A stretch of DNA of 64,000 bases, taken from positions 65,045 to 129,044 of the forward strand of contig JACEEZ010000162.1 of the NCBI GenBank assembly GCA_016584305.1, read 5' to 3'. Position 1 is the first letter of the stretch. Every line of letters starts with the position of its first letter. This DNA is from Chionoecetes opilio (lineage: Eukaryota > Arthropoda > Malacostraca > Decapoda > Majidae). Positions 14,145 through 37,141 of the stretch are shown here, piece after piece. The position numbers and the translations under genes are program-made. The notes beneath the pieces were generated by a model. The model ran no database searches. It was not told the DNA's origin and saw only the letters and a program-made list of their open reading frames with translations.

Positions 14145-14448
14145 GAAACACAACACACACGCCACACAACAACACACACGCAAAAACCCACAAAACCCCA
14201 AGCACACGCACACACACCACACGCACACACACCCACACCACACACAACCCACACACCACACACATACAATACACATCCAAAAATAACAACACACACCAAC
14301 AAACGTTCACACCACACACACACACACACCCCAACACAACACACACACACACACACACAACCACACCACACCACACCCACACACACACACACACACCCCC
14401 ACCACACACAACCCCACCCCGATCGGGCAGATCACAGACACACACACC
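14145..14448. repeat. CA-rich low-complexity tract
   Basis: Irregular CA, CAAC and CACAC repeats, absent from the equivalent position in copy A. Confidence 0.9.
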
Positions 14449-14799
14449 ACAACCAACAAATTATTCAAACATGTAAGACCCACAAGACGTAAGATTTTAT
14501 ATTTTTTTACCTAAAACACAGAACTTTATTATATTTTTCATAACAAAAAAATTAGGGGCAAGGGGGCGGTTAGGCCGTGGGGGAAAAAAAGGTTTGCCGT
14601 GTGCCCCCTCAATCCGTTTTTTCGCCGTCAAGAGTGGGGGGAGCAGTAGACGCGTCACATTTCCAAGCCTCTACAATTTTTTTCCCCTTTTTTCCTTTTC
14701 GTATCGCCTGCAGTAAAAAGGATGAAGGAGGGGGGAAAACGAGCAGAGAAAATTTGAAGGAAAGGGAAAAGACGAGTGTGGGGGAGCATTGAAAGGGGC

Positions 14800-16715
14800 T
14801 ACGAGGCAGGGGGTTAGGGTCGCCGTCTAACAAAAAAAATTTTTTTCTCAATTTGGCATGCCAATTTCCTTGTAAAAAATAGAATTCTAAGACGTTTTTA
14901 TCTAATTCCATTTTTGCTTTTGAGAATTTTTACTTGCAAAATCGCTATTTATATTGCCCCCTTTTATCGAATAATGTTTAAAGATACGAGTGTCAGGTTG
15001 GTCCGTTTTTGCATCATGCACCAATATGGTTCCAAATGACTAGCGTGGTAAGCTCTTTTGACATTTGGTTCATCGGCCTCATCACAGTGCCACCTCTACG
15101 GGGGTTAAAACGTGTCCATCATGTCCTTTTTAGACCTGAAGCAGGGCAGGGTTTCCCCCGGTGTGGGGCCCCCGAGCCCGGATAAACCCCGTTCGGGCCT
15201 CGCCCCCACCATGCTGCCGCACCTCGTACCTGCTTCACGACTCTTTGGGGCTCTGAGGTGGTTTTAGAGAACTCCGGAACCCGTAGGGTTTGGGCCCAGG
15301 ATCCCCGGGATCGTCCCCGGACGGTAACAGGTGAAATGCCGGGCTCGTGCACCGGCCGGCTGCCAGCTGATTAGTGCTGCAAATGGTGGTGACAAGTTCA
15401 GTTGGGTGTGATGCGGGTTTACACTGGTGTCCCCATACCCCTCGCCAGCCCTAGCTTAGAATCTGGGTTACGGCGAACCGCGGTGTCCTCACCCCTGACC
15501 CCCCATCAGCGAGGGAGGACACATTCTGATGTGGAACCATGCTCCTGTCCGCAGTAGAAGGTCACAGCTTTTTGGCCCTTTGGGTGCGCCCTCATCACTT
15601 GAGCTGCTGAGGTGGCGGGGGGCCGTCCTCAGTTTGTGGGAACCTTGTGTCGTAGAGAGTTTGAAGACCGAGGGAGATTTCTTGACTAGGATTTTTAGGG
15701 GGTTCAGTTCTTTGCCAGCGTCCCTGCTTTTGGGCCAATGTACACGAGCGACTGGGTGTGGGAGCCATTGGATGGAAACCTTTCCAACTGATTCCTGAGC
15801 TCAGACGGGAGAACGCCCTGCTTTACAGCCCCGGACCAGTGGTAGGAGACCGCTGGTCAGTGGGCATTTCCGGGGTATATCCGTTCTCCGTGGATTTACG
15901 CTTTGGGATCCTTGAACTCGCTTGTACTTTCATTCCCCTTCAGCTGGACACAGGCCGCAATGGGGCCCGTGAAGCCAGGTAGATGAGGTAGGCCCCCGGC
16001 GATGTGGTGATAAGGTGGCGCAGGGGCAATCGTTTGTGTTTCAACACGCATTACTCCAGAAAAGCTTGCGTCCCCGCATCTTTCCAAATGGACTGAGTAC
16101 CCCCCTTCCACCCCCTGTTGGCCCAGTTGAGAACCTTGCAGTACGATTTGGAGTCGGTGGATCGTATGTACCAGCAGATCATAGAGAGTCTGAGCCACCT
16201 TGAAAGCAGGCTTCTCAGTTTTGGGACCGGGGCCTCTGGTACAAAAATGCCCAAAGGGACCTTCCAGGGTTCTCTGTCACTGACACATGCTCCTCCTGAT
16301 CAACCTTTGGGTTTTCAGTTTCCCCCAAAGGGGGGCACCATCCCCCGGTCTTTCCCCCCCACGTAACCCCAATCCGCTATTTTGGTACCTGGTTTGGGTA
16401 GCCGTTTTAAAAAAAAAAAAAATTTTCCAAAATTGGGATGCCCTTTCCCATGAAATGGAATTCTAAGACGATTTTATCTAATTCATTTTTGCATTTGAGC
16501 AATTTTACTAGCAAAAACGCACTTTTTAAATTATTTTTTAATGGTTTTTTTATATAAAAATAAAAATCCCTTTTTTGCATAGCAAGAAGTCCAAACCAAA
16601 AAAGTTTTAAGCGGGCAAACCACCCTTAAAATTCAATTTTACATAAGAAAAAAATGCCAAATTTGAAAAATCTATATTCACTTTTCATTGAACCTACGGG
16701 TACCCCAATGGGGGT
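14800..16715. other. Cassette of unknown type flanked by direct repeats
   Basis: This block is absent from copy A, where the flanks join near 1180-1195. A segment of about 110 bp near its left end (about 14830-14945) recurs in direct orientation near its right end (about 16405-16520); both carry GAATTCTAAGACG, TTTTATCTAATTC and a following TTTTGC. The interior is GC-rich, unlike its surroundings. A plus-strand frame at 16118-16366 begins with an acidic, leucine-rich, potentially coiled-coil stretch (LRTLQYDLESVDRMYQQIIE). A retroelement with short LTR-like ends is one reading, but no pol domain was seen. Homopolymer runs suggest poor consensus quality here. Confidence 0.45.
16541..16700 (+). 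repeat. Dispersed repeat shared with 62260-62425
   Basis: About 160 bp that reappear in inverted orientation at 62260-62425; both contain CAAACCACCCTTAAAATTCA or its complement and end in a TTTTCATTG/CAATGAAAA motif. Function unknown. Confidence 0.75.
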
Positions 16716-17069
16716 TATATAAGGAAGTGTGTGCAGGGGGGGAAAAGACGGAATTAAAGGGAGGAAGAGGAAAGTATAAAGTGGGAAATGATGACCCCTA
16801 TTTAGAAAGAAATCTTCGAAGGTAGAAGAATGATGGCGGTGAAGAGAAGAGGGTGAGAAACGTAGGTGAGGAAAAGGGGAAAAAAAAGAGAATGAAGAAA
16901 AATTATAAGTAAAATATGCCCGTGATGATTTTTAAGAGAAGGGGGGACACATCAGAGAAAATACGAGAAAAAAATATAAAAAAAGATTGACAAAAAGTAT
17001 AAATAGAGTGATTTCATTCAATTTAGCCCAAAAAAAGAAAAATACCCAAAAGTAAAAAAAATAAAAAAA

Positions 17070-17232
17070 TTTAGAGAGAGAGAGGAGAAAGAGGGGGGAG
17101 AGAAGATGGAGGGAAAGGGGGAGAGGGGGAGAGAGGGGAGAGAGAGAGAGGGGGGAGAAGGGGAGGAAGAGAGGAGAAATTGGGGGGAGGGGAGAGAGAG
17201 AGGGGGGAGAGAAGAGGAGAGAGAGAGAGAGA
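17070..17232. repeat. (GA)n tract, left remnant
   Basis: Interrupted GA/GGGA-rich tract corresponding to the first part of the copy A tract at 1557-1819, now separated from its right part (21048-21213) by LINEs. Confidence 0.85.
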
Positions 17233-19253
<2,021 letters not shown>

Positions 19254-19254
19254 C

Positions 19255-24890
<5,636 letters not shown>

Positions 24891-25147
24891 GAAATAGGAG
24901 GAGAAGTGGAACGAGAAGGAAAGGAGAAGAGAGCGCAGAGGAGAAGAGAGAGATGAGAGAGAGAGAGAGAGAGGAGAGAGAAGGTAAGAACCAAAGGAAC
25001 AAACACTACAAGAAAAAGAGTAAACTAGGGGGGGAGGACTCAGAGAGGCATACTCGCCGAATAAAAAAGTAAAAAAAAAAGTAAAACAAAAGTAAAAAAA
25101 AAATAGTAAAAAAATAATTTTAAATATATAATAAATATAATATATAT

Positions 25148-25723
<576 letters not shown>

Positions 25724-26186
25724 CTAAGTTTCTGCCACACATATAGAACCTTAACACAGACTTATACCTTTAGCCACATTCCATAGCAAAAGTCGTCCTT
25801 ATGTCACAACCAACCGAGTCAAGCTTCGAAAAACAAGGCCACAGATTCCTCATGTTACTCCAGGAACTCGCTATTACTCATATACAAGACAGACGGAAAC
25901 ATAGGGTACGCTAAACTCCATCTCCTTCAATCCACTCCTATCAAGAACGTCACATCATCTCAATAGCTGTGTACAAGATGCCACTTGATGATGATTGACG
26001 AGGATTCTCATCAAAGGAATAGCAATCACCCAAGATGGCATGGCTTCCCACAACTCTGATGTACTCTCGTCTCTATCTCGTCTCGTATTGAGAAGTCACG
26101 TCAATAACAGTGAGCGATGACTTGATTTTACGCCACTGAGATGGATATTTATGGAGGGATATTTTGTACACTGCTACGAGACATGT

Positions 26187-26311
26187 GCTGAAGATACCAA
26201 CCATTATTATGAGAAAAACAACCCGTCAATGTGTTGAATATAGTTATACCAGCCATTATTCTGAGAAAAACAATCCACCAATGTGCTGAAGATTATACCA
26301 ACCATTATTAT
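26187..26311. repeat. Short tandem repeat, about 57 bp unit
   Basis: Two full units and one partial of a sequence containing ACCAACCATTATTATGAGAA and CAATGTGCTGAAGAT. Confidence 0.75.
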
Positions 26312-26321
26312 GGTATTAAAC

Positions 26322-26848
26322 GCATGTTTGGTAAAAGTGGCACCGCTGTACACAGATGTAAGCCCAGCCTGACCGCACCCTAGCACCATTTAGGAGTGGT
26401 CGCACTATACTATACCGTTTTTGTCTTATAATACAGTACTTAGAATATGAAATACATAATTTTGTTTGCTCTTTGGTTATTACTAAATTCTCCTATCTGA
26501 ATATCGTAGGTCAGATTGGGGTACTATGACGCACAATTACCTAACAGAGGATAGTTAGGCCTACTTTCAAGGCAAATTCCTACTCCTCTATATTGCCTGG
26601 AGTATACTCATTACAATAATTTCCTCGTCCCTCACGGCCCCACTGACTTATAGTTTTAAGTGACCCCATTGATGTATTGACGTAATAATCTATTCTTTGT
26701 AGCTATTCAGTTTTTTTGGTTATTTCAGTACCCTTTTCTTTGTAATACTATTTTCTTTGTCTAAAAATCACAGTGACGTTCGATTCCCACATGAAGCATT
26801 GTTCGCCACTCCATGATTACAGGTAATGTCAAAGGGGAAAAACGTTCT
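26322..26848. repeat. Dispersed repeat pair, member 2
   Basis: Partner of 4911-5433. Here only the right arm of the inverted-repeat element (about 26375-26412) precedes the shared body. Confidence 0.75.
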
Positions 26849-26849
26849 A

Positions 26850-27285
26850 TTACTAAAATGTTAGAGCCCAAAATACCTTTCATCCATCTTTCTCATACAA
26901 CCTTTCACTATCCTGTCAAATTACTGTCACGGAAAACGTCAGTTACTTCAGTAGCTCACACAATAGGGCTGCCAGGGAAGATACCCGGCCACTCATTCTC
27001 TGTGTCCTCTATAGCCCTACAGAAGGAACTCATTATCTTTCCCAGTAACTCCTAAACAACCACCATCGTTATTCTCCCCGATATTTAAGTAAAAACTATA
27101 ATGTAATTGGATTCGTGTCCTTAACGTCTCCCTAATGATACACAACTAATATTGAAACTACCCAACTTCATCTTGTTAGATCTTGTTCATCATCATCGTT
27201 GTTCATTTTACATCACAATATTGACACGAAATTTGCATCTATATTGAGGCAAAAAAATACCAAAACAAGTTCGGAAAAAACTCAC
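26850..27285. other. Apparently unique DNA
   Basis: No repeats recognised. An 80-codon plus-strand frame (26813-27055) is rich in Ser/Thr and matches nothing I know. Confidence 0.4.
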
Positions 27286-27353
27286 CCGCGCCATCCTCTG
27301 CCGCCAAGAGATGCCGGTGGACAGGGTATCGCTAAGAGGCGCCATTTGAGGAC
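27286..27353 (-). CDS. Candidate host exon, 68 nt, unrecognised
   Basis: On the minus strand a pyrimidine-rich stretch ends in TTTACATTTTTAG, an acceptor-like site, followed by 68 nt that are clearly GC-richer than their AT-rich surroundings and end at GTGAGT, a strong donor. In one frame the segment reads through without a stop as PQMAPLSDTLSTGISWRQRM. The combination of both splice signals and composition makes it a plausible internal exon with introns on both sides. No protein family was recognised, and no neighbouring exon could be tied to it. Confidence 0.4.
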
Positions 27354-30215
<2,862 letters not shown>

Positions 30216-30431
30216 TTGTGTGTGGTGTGGGTGGGTGGTGGTGGGTGGGTGTGGGTGGTGGTGGTGGTGGGTGGGTGGTGTGGGTGGGTTGGGGTGGGTG
30301 GGTGGGTGTTGGGTGGGTGGGTGGTTGGGTGGGTGGGTGTGTGTGTGTGTGTGTTGTGTGGTGTGTGTGTGTGTGTGTGTGTGTGTGGTGTGGTGTGGTG
30401 TGGGGTGTTTTGTGTGTGTGTGTTGTGTGTG
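30216..30431. repeat. GT/GGGT-rich low-complexity tract
   Basis: Mixed GGGT, GGT and GT repeats; G-rich on the plus strand. Confidence 0.95.
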
Positions 30432-30455
30432 AAGACTTGTTGAGCAGTAATAAGG

Positions 30456-30456
<1 letters not shown>

Positions 30457-30486
<30 letters not shown>

Positions 30487-30541
30487 CAGTAGTAGTAGTA
30501 GCAGTAGTAGCAGTAGTAGTAGTAGTAGTAGTAGTAGTAGC

Positions 30542-30579
<38 letters not shown>
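30457..30579. repeat. (AGT)n trinucleotide repeat
   Basis: About 40 AGT units with occasional AGC, followed by a short (GGA)n run at 30597-30616. Confidence 0.96.
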
Positions 30580-30616
30580 AGGAGAAGACGAATAGGGGAG
30601 GAGGAGGAGGAGGAGG

Positions 30617-32945
30617 ATCGCGGGCTGGCGCAGGAACAGTAACAGGCGTGTGTATGATTTCTTACATCGCCTTTCATTTCAGCAAGACAAACTTTCAGGA
30701 TTCTACATGATAGTTCTTTACACATGTTTATTCACAGGAATCTTTGTTGAGAAATATGTATGTACAGCTGGTGAGTTTGTAACAATGGATCACAAGTTTA
30801 ATCACATGCATGGCAGGTGGCTAAGCAGCATCTATTTTGCTTTATGATTTGCTCAATTAGAATGTGTCTGCAACGTGACAGTTGGAAGTTTATTTTTGTT
30901 AATCAAATGAACAAGTAATTTTTCCCTAAGGTAATGAAATTCGTCAATATATCACAGCTGCAGCTAAACAGGCGTAGCAATTTTTACTGTTCCGATAAAC
31001 AGGTTGAACCACGACCAGCGTCAGGTAGTTTGCATATACGAGTATTCAGATGGATAGATGAATAAAATAGGCATTGGGTCATTAAAGATAAAGGCGTGAC
31101 GGAGACGATCAATAAAAAAACTCCATCTAGACATGATGGAAACTATTGAAAAAATATCCTAGGGTGTCGATTCTCAAATGTGTATTATACATAACATGAA
31201 TAAAACATATAAGCCTCAAAAGTATGAATACAATGAAGACTTGTTTAATGTTTTGAAAGAAAAATAACGATTGGTGAGGCACTGTAGGAGTGGCGTGACA
31301 CCGATTTGTGTTAGACGTCGATACGGAGAAACAGAGTGAGCGTCGTGAATGCTTCATAAGGGATGTGTAAGCTGTTGTGAGGACAGGAATAACAAGCATA
31401 GCAGTGCTTGAGAAACGGAGGAAAGTGTATGGAAAATATTCATAATGTCAGGTGAAATCAATGCAACTGGAAAGAAAACTCAAATGTAATCATATGTTGA
31501 GGAAGAGTAAAATGAAAATCATGGTGATAGGTGAGGACTGCGACACTATAATAGCAAACACTATGACATAAAAGCATCTGAACAACTTTCGTTCAGTTCA
31601 ATCATATCAAGACACTATGACATAACAGCCTCTGAACAGCAGCCTTTCTTTCAGTTCAATGCTATTCATTCTGATTCGTGGCATTCCCAAGAAGGTCACC
31701 GCGGCAGGAAGGAAGTCCCGCCACTACTCTCTCCTTGTTTGTTAATACTCGTGTACACTGTATAAGTCTGTTCCTCCGCGGCCTCGCTGTCTCCCCCACA
31801 CCTCTTCAACGGAGGCTCAGGTTTCCCCCTCGGGCAGCCAACACTTACCTACACGGCCTCTCTTTTCCACCCTGGGGCTAACGAACTGAGGTTGGTGGAG
31901 GCGGAGCGAGGAAAAGGAGAAGACTCACTAATTACAGAATTTTACCATGCTTGAGGATTAGTTAACAAAAAGGAAAAAATATCCTTGTAAGCCCTATGAA
32001 AGAGGTGATAAAATCTGCGCGTTACCTGAAGACAAAGCAAATACACTTAAATGAATGTATTTACTAAAGCTTTCAATGTTTTATATCGCTGCAAGAATCA
32101 TCGTGATGGAGTTTTTAGCAGCAGTGAAAGTTATAGAAACATGTACGTACTGTAGCTAGTTGCAATATTTCATAACGCTGGAAAATTCCGATTATCACGA
32201 GATGCAACGTGTAAATAACGTATAAAACGAGAAAATCCAAACAGTTTGAGTCAACACTTTCGGTAATTAATTAAAGAGAGACATTTACCCTCTTAGCTAC
32301 TTGCTCCTCCCTTCAGGACCCCACCGTGACACCGCCTCCTCGCTCCTCCTCCTATCTCCCTCTGTTTACCGGCGTGTTTCCCTTCTTAGGGTCTTCCCGA
32401 AAACTCCTGGGCAAACAAAGCAATACAAGACAGAGATGTAGTGTTTCAGCATCCCTCACACCTACATATGTTGGTGTTTGCCGATGTGGGTAAACAAGCA
32501 GAAGTTCAAGACACACAAAGATCAGTACAAGGGTGAAGACAAGGGAGCTCCCAAGGAAGAAACATACCTGAGTTTTTCACAATTTACGCAAGTTTGTGGA
32601 GGAGTAGAGGGGACCAGAAGTTTTCTTACCGATGTCGAAAACGAGAACTGAATTTAAGACGTGACAAGAATAAGAGAATATGGGAAAAGGTTGCTTGCCA
32701 TTCGCTAGGGCCAAGGGTAAAGGGGTGCAAGGATTTTCTGAGGTTACAGGATTTCATGGGAAGCTTTTGAGGCTTTCTTCTTGATGTTACGGGAAATACT
32801 CTGGAGTAAACACTCGCGCTGAAAGGAAAGAAACACACAAAAGAAGTTTACACACCAAAAAAATAAGAAAATAAAGATAAATTTTGCTTTTAGAAGAGGA
32901 AATAAGTGTTGTGTTAATCCCTATATAGCCGAGGAAATGGTTACC
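30617..32945. other. No recognisable gene
   Basis: Low-repeat DNA. A minus-strand GTAAGT donor-like site at about 31848-31853 follows a GC-rich stretch (31854-31920), compatible with a non-coding first exon, but nothing else supports a gene. Short frames at 31678-31881 and 32626-32838 match no family. Confidence 0.45.
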
Positions 32946-33032
32946 GTGGTGTGGTGTGGTGTGGTGTGGTGTGGTGTGGTGTGGTGTGGTGTGGTGTGGT
33001 GTGGTGTGGTGTGGTGTGTGTGTGGTGTGTTA
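32946..33032. repeat. (GTGGT)n pentanucleotide repeat
   Basis: About 15 units of GTGGT ending in a short GT run. Confidence 0.95.
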
Positions 33033-34084
33033 GTGTAATGCTAAGGCTGGTAAGCGGTGGACTATGTACCCTATACATTCTATCTGTTACGTAAACCAGG
33101 CGAGTTTGCAGTATCATTAACATGAGAGTAGGAACGAGTGTCCTCTTAGTAATCATCCTGGTTTTGTGAGTGGCGAGAGGATGAGTGGCAAGACAGATGA
33201 GTGAGGATGAATGATAAGTTACTCAGGATTCAGGAAGGAAAGGAGACTGGAAGAACGGGAAGAACGGGTTGGATCATAGCAAAGAGGGGAGATTCAAGTG
33301 GGTTTAGGAGCAGGAGGAGGAGGAAGATGAGATAGGGTAGGGAAGGATGAGAAGGGGCGCCCTACAATGACTCGTTACCGGGCGGAAGCTAGGGATTGAA
33401 GGACCTGAAGAAGCAGACTTTAAGAAGAGGCGAGTGTTTGAGGGGGATAAGAGGAGTTGGGAGAATAAAGGTGCAACGATGAGGGAATACAGAAAGAGGA
33501 GTAAGATGAGAAACATGAAGAGTAGTGTGGGAAATGTAAGATTGGTGATAAAGTAAAGAGTGAAAGGCGAGAGAGAGGGTGGTGGAGGATGGAGCGGAAA
33601 TAGAGGCCAGGAGAACGTAAAACAAGGGTGAGGAGAAATAGAGGCGAGGAAAGATTTGAAAGGAAGGAAGGGACAAAAATATGCGGGAGGTTAATGAAGT
33701 GGGCCTCAGGGATAAGAAGAGTAAGAAGACGATGACGACAAAGAGGAGGAGGAGGAGCAAAGAATCCGAGGAATGACAACACTATGGAAAAACCCTGTGA
33801 ATGACGAGATGGCATAGAATAAGCAAATAGTGTGAAGGGAAAGTGTGAATGCGGTGGGCGATTTGAAGCGAGAGGAAAGTCTGTGTGCATGAGGGAAGAG
33901 AGGAGGCGAGGGTGTTACAGGAGAGTCTGAAGGGAGAAAGGCCGCACAATGGACGGCAAAGGTAAAGGTAAACAAATACCGTGACAAAACTTTCTTTGAC
34001 ACAACAATCTTTGTCACAAACTACACGATGATGGCAAAAATTATAGGCTGCCTTTCAAGTCTGTTTTGTCAGTTATGTGGGAAT
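33033..34084. other. Purine-rich DNA without a gene
   Basis: The plus strand is strongly GA-biased over about 900 bp, which produces long overlapping minus-strand frames of Ser/Leu/Pro-rich composition (33304-34017). These are composition artefacts. Confidence 0.6.
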
Positions 34085-34262
34085 AAGAATTATACTAATA
34101 ATGATGATAGAATAATGATAATGATAATAGTAGTGATAATTATGATGATAATAAATACTAACATTATTAATAATAGCATTATTATTATCATTATTATTAT
34201 TATTAGTAGTAGTAGTAGTTGTAGTAGTAGTATTACTAGTAGTAGTAGTAGTAGTTAATAGT
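34085..34262. repeat. ATA/ATG/TAG trinucleotide-rich tract
   Basis: Imperfect AT-rich triplets grading into (TAG)n. Confidence 0.9.
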
Positions 34263-34474
34263 AGTATTAGTGTAAGTTATTGTTGTAACAGTTGTGGAAG
34301 AGAGGTAGCGGCTGTATGTATCATCATCATCATCATCGCTACAAAAAGAAATCCGCGTGTCTGTGAACTCAACCAAAACACATATAAAAAAATTGCAATT
34401 ATAACTTTCATGAGGGTCGCACCGAGTGTCTCGAAACGGGTTGGAGAACCTTTTGTTTGGGGGGACATGATATA

Positions 34475-34618
<144 letters not shown>

Positions 34619-34837
34619 TCTTCACATATTTTTCTTGCTAATACTGTAACTTGATTTTGTGATACATTTTTATACAGTGAGGGTCTCCGTCTCTGTCTCT
34701 GTCTCTGTTTCTGTCTCTCTCAAATACCTCAGGAAATGTTTGTTTTCCCATGCAGCAAAACTGTGAACAAACTGATTTGATAAAATTACTAATATTTGTT
34801 ACCAAGCTGAGGGTTGAGGTTGAGGGTTGATGTATAT

Positions 34838-35761
34838 TGTTACACCTACCAGGAGCCTGACTGGTGTGTGTCCTCAAGTGAATGAGGAAGAAGAGATGAG
34901 GAGAGAGAGAGAAGAGAGGAAGATGCCCCCCCTTCTGGTGGGGCCCTCAATCCCACGTGGCGAACGGCGCCCGAGTTCAGTTGAGGTTTGCTTTGCTAGG
35001 ATATAGACGTGCCGCCTCCGCTCCGTAGCTTCTCTTGCTGTCACTCGTTGTTGAGTTGCTACGTCTGTAGCTGTTGAAAATGTTGAGTCTTTGTGTAGGG
35101 AGTTTGCCCTGCATTCACTTGAGTCAGTGAATAGCTAGTGGGCGTCTGACGTTGTAGTATGTCTTGCATAGTATTGAATACACGTTGGTTCCCCCTTTAC
35201 GGTGAGGCCTTCGGGCTTACCACGTGCTAAGTGTAGTATAGACGGACGGAAGGCGGGAAACGAATGGTTACCGTGTTTTGGAGTTTTGGCTAGCACAGGA
35301 GACACTGACACACACACACATCGCCTGTACACTAATTAATCTTTGTTCTGCGAGGCCGGCTCATAACACAACTGCCAGTTTCCCGTCCTTCTGGATAGTG
35401 AGATGGAAAGGCGGGGAGGTTCACTCCAGTACTTAACGTAACATGGAGGAACTTTCCATCACCACTATTTAACTGCCCAGAGATACAACCGCGGTAGGGT
35501 TTCGAGGTGTTACGTAGCATATTTCTTCAAGTATCACTTAGAGTGGAGGTGAGAGCAGAGGGTGTTCTCACGCTTGTATGTCTAGTGATGCAGCCGGGCC
35601 TGTCAGTAGCCTAGGCTGTAATCGGTAGTATTGTTTTGTGTTTGAGCAGGAGAGTAGAAGGGAGGGTTACGGGCCCTCTCTCTATCTGGATAGAAGCTGG
35701 AGGGCTTCTATCGGTTCACGGTTTAGTGAACAGTCTGTTCCGCAGAGGTCACAGTCGTAAC
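34838..35761 (+). repeat. 5' LTR
   Basis: Begins TGTTACACCTACCAGGAGCC and ends GTCACAGTCGTAAC. Matches 43091-44008 from end to end with scattered substitutions and a few small indels (for example a 9-10 nt difference near 35075). Contains a short GA-rich run near its start. What follows (GGTAGCGACC) is the expected primer-binding-site position but does not start with the canonical TGG, so the primer tRNA is not identified. Confidence 0.9.
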
Positions 35762-35883
35762 GGTAGCGACCTCGCCAGGATACTTGAAGTTTGCTGCTAC
35801 ATTAACACTGTCTTGAAGTGTAATACGTTTTGTGTTGTATTTTGTTGTATTTTGTACGTCAGTTGAGTGCAGACTAGTCTACT

Positions 35884-37083
35884 ATGCCGTCTCCTGCACT
35901 TGGTTCACGAGAGGGTTCCCGACCAAAGTCTCCCGAGCACGTGTCGTTACCGCCCGTCCCATCACACAGTCCGCTCCCTCGTCTGGCGGGTGGCCTTGGT
36001 GCCAACCCCGGTATAATGCACTCCACGCCTGTATACCAGGGAGGGTTGTCGACGGAGGCTCTGTTGCAGCTGGAATTGAGGAAGTTGGAGGCAGAGGAGA
36101 GAAAAGCGGTAAGGCAGTGGCAGTCTGAGAAAGCGGAGAGACAGAGGCAGTATGAGCTGAAAAAGTCTCGCTTGGAGTTTACTGCCGCCACTCGTATGTC
36201 GCCTCAGGTGCCGACGCGGGAAGACACTGCCGAGATGAGGCTCGCTAAAAGTCTCAAGCTAGTTCCGGCTTTTGACGAGGCAAAGGTGACAGAGTGGTTT
36301 AGGAGGTTTGAAAAGAAGGCTCGAGAGTTTGAGTGGCCTCGTGAACGGTGGTTTGGACTGGTAGCTAATGTGTTGCAGGGAAAAGCCCTGGAGGCGTATG
36401 ATCGCATGGACGTGGATGACCTGGAGGATTATGATGAATTTAAGACATCCATCCTCAAGGTGTACGAGCTTCGGCCAGAAGCATACAGGCTGCAGTTCAG
36501 AGGTGCTCGGAAAATGCCGGCAGACACCTACGTGGCCTGTGCTAGGTATCTGGAGGAGACTCTCGGCAAGTGGCTAATGAGTGAGGATGTGGACTCCTTC
36601 AAAGACCTCAAAGAGTAAATCCTCATGGACCACTTTAGCAGCATAGCTGACAAGGACATAGGTGCCAAGATTAGGGAGAAACGCTTTAAGTGTTTGAAGG
36701 AGGCGGCAACGTAGGCCGATGATAGAGTCTTAGCTCTACGAGGGTCGGGGCCCAAGGTGGGTAGTACTACTCCGTACTCTCGGGAGAGGACTGCTGGAGG
36801 GGCAGCCTCTGTAAATAAGACCGCCTGTCAGCACAAGGAAGGTAAGGCCGGAGAGAAGCTTAGGAGTCCTTCATCTAGTCCTAAGGTAACCTGCTTCTAT
36901 TGTAAACAGACAGGTCACATCAAGATCAACTGTGCTAAGTGGAAGGCTACTCAGTCTGCCAAGCCAGTGGCCATGATTGTTGGGTCCAGCCAAGGGGGCG
37001 GGAGAGGGTTGGAGGAGGACAAGTGTGGCACTGTGGCCTCAGGTACACTGGGGAGTAGCCAGGAAGCTACTCAACCGGTATAG
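35884..37083 (+). pseudogene. Gag: SCAN-like capsid and CCHC zinc knuckle
   Basis: The start at 35884 follows the leader. Residues about 57-105 are a charged, predicted coiled-coil segment. Residues about 120-240 form the capsid, with VTEWFRRFEKKAREFEWPRE, a LQGKALEAYDRMDVDD segment and YELRPEAYRLQFRGARK, the pattern shared by SCAN domains and the Gmr1-like Gag they derive from. The nucleocapsid knuckle CFYCKQTGHIKINC (CX2CX4HX4C) lies at 36892-36933. The reading frame is the same throughout but has two in-frame stops, TAA at 36616 and TAG at 36711, both one C-to-T change away from a Gln codon. It ends at TAG 37081-37083. Gag would form the particle and bind RNA; this copy cannot make a full product. 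Confidence 0.85.
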
Positions 37084-37141
37084 GCCAGTGAAGTGTCTTC
37101 CCGGTTAACGTCGCCTCCAGATAAGCTCTCGGAAGTCGCCC

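Noticed and set aside
30216..30431. Possible telomere-like or G-quadruplex-rich array
   Set aside because: The motif is an irregular GGGT/GGT/GT mixture, not TTAGG, and it sits in the interior of the window; G-quadruplex formation cannot be judged by reading alone.
33304..34017. Overlapping minus-strand frames of 70-156 codons
   Set aside because: They overlap one another in different frames in a strongly purine-biased segment and have low-complexity Ser/Pro/Leu composition.
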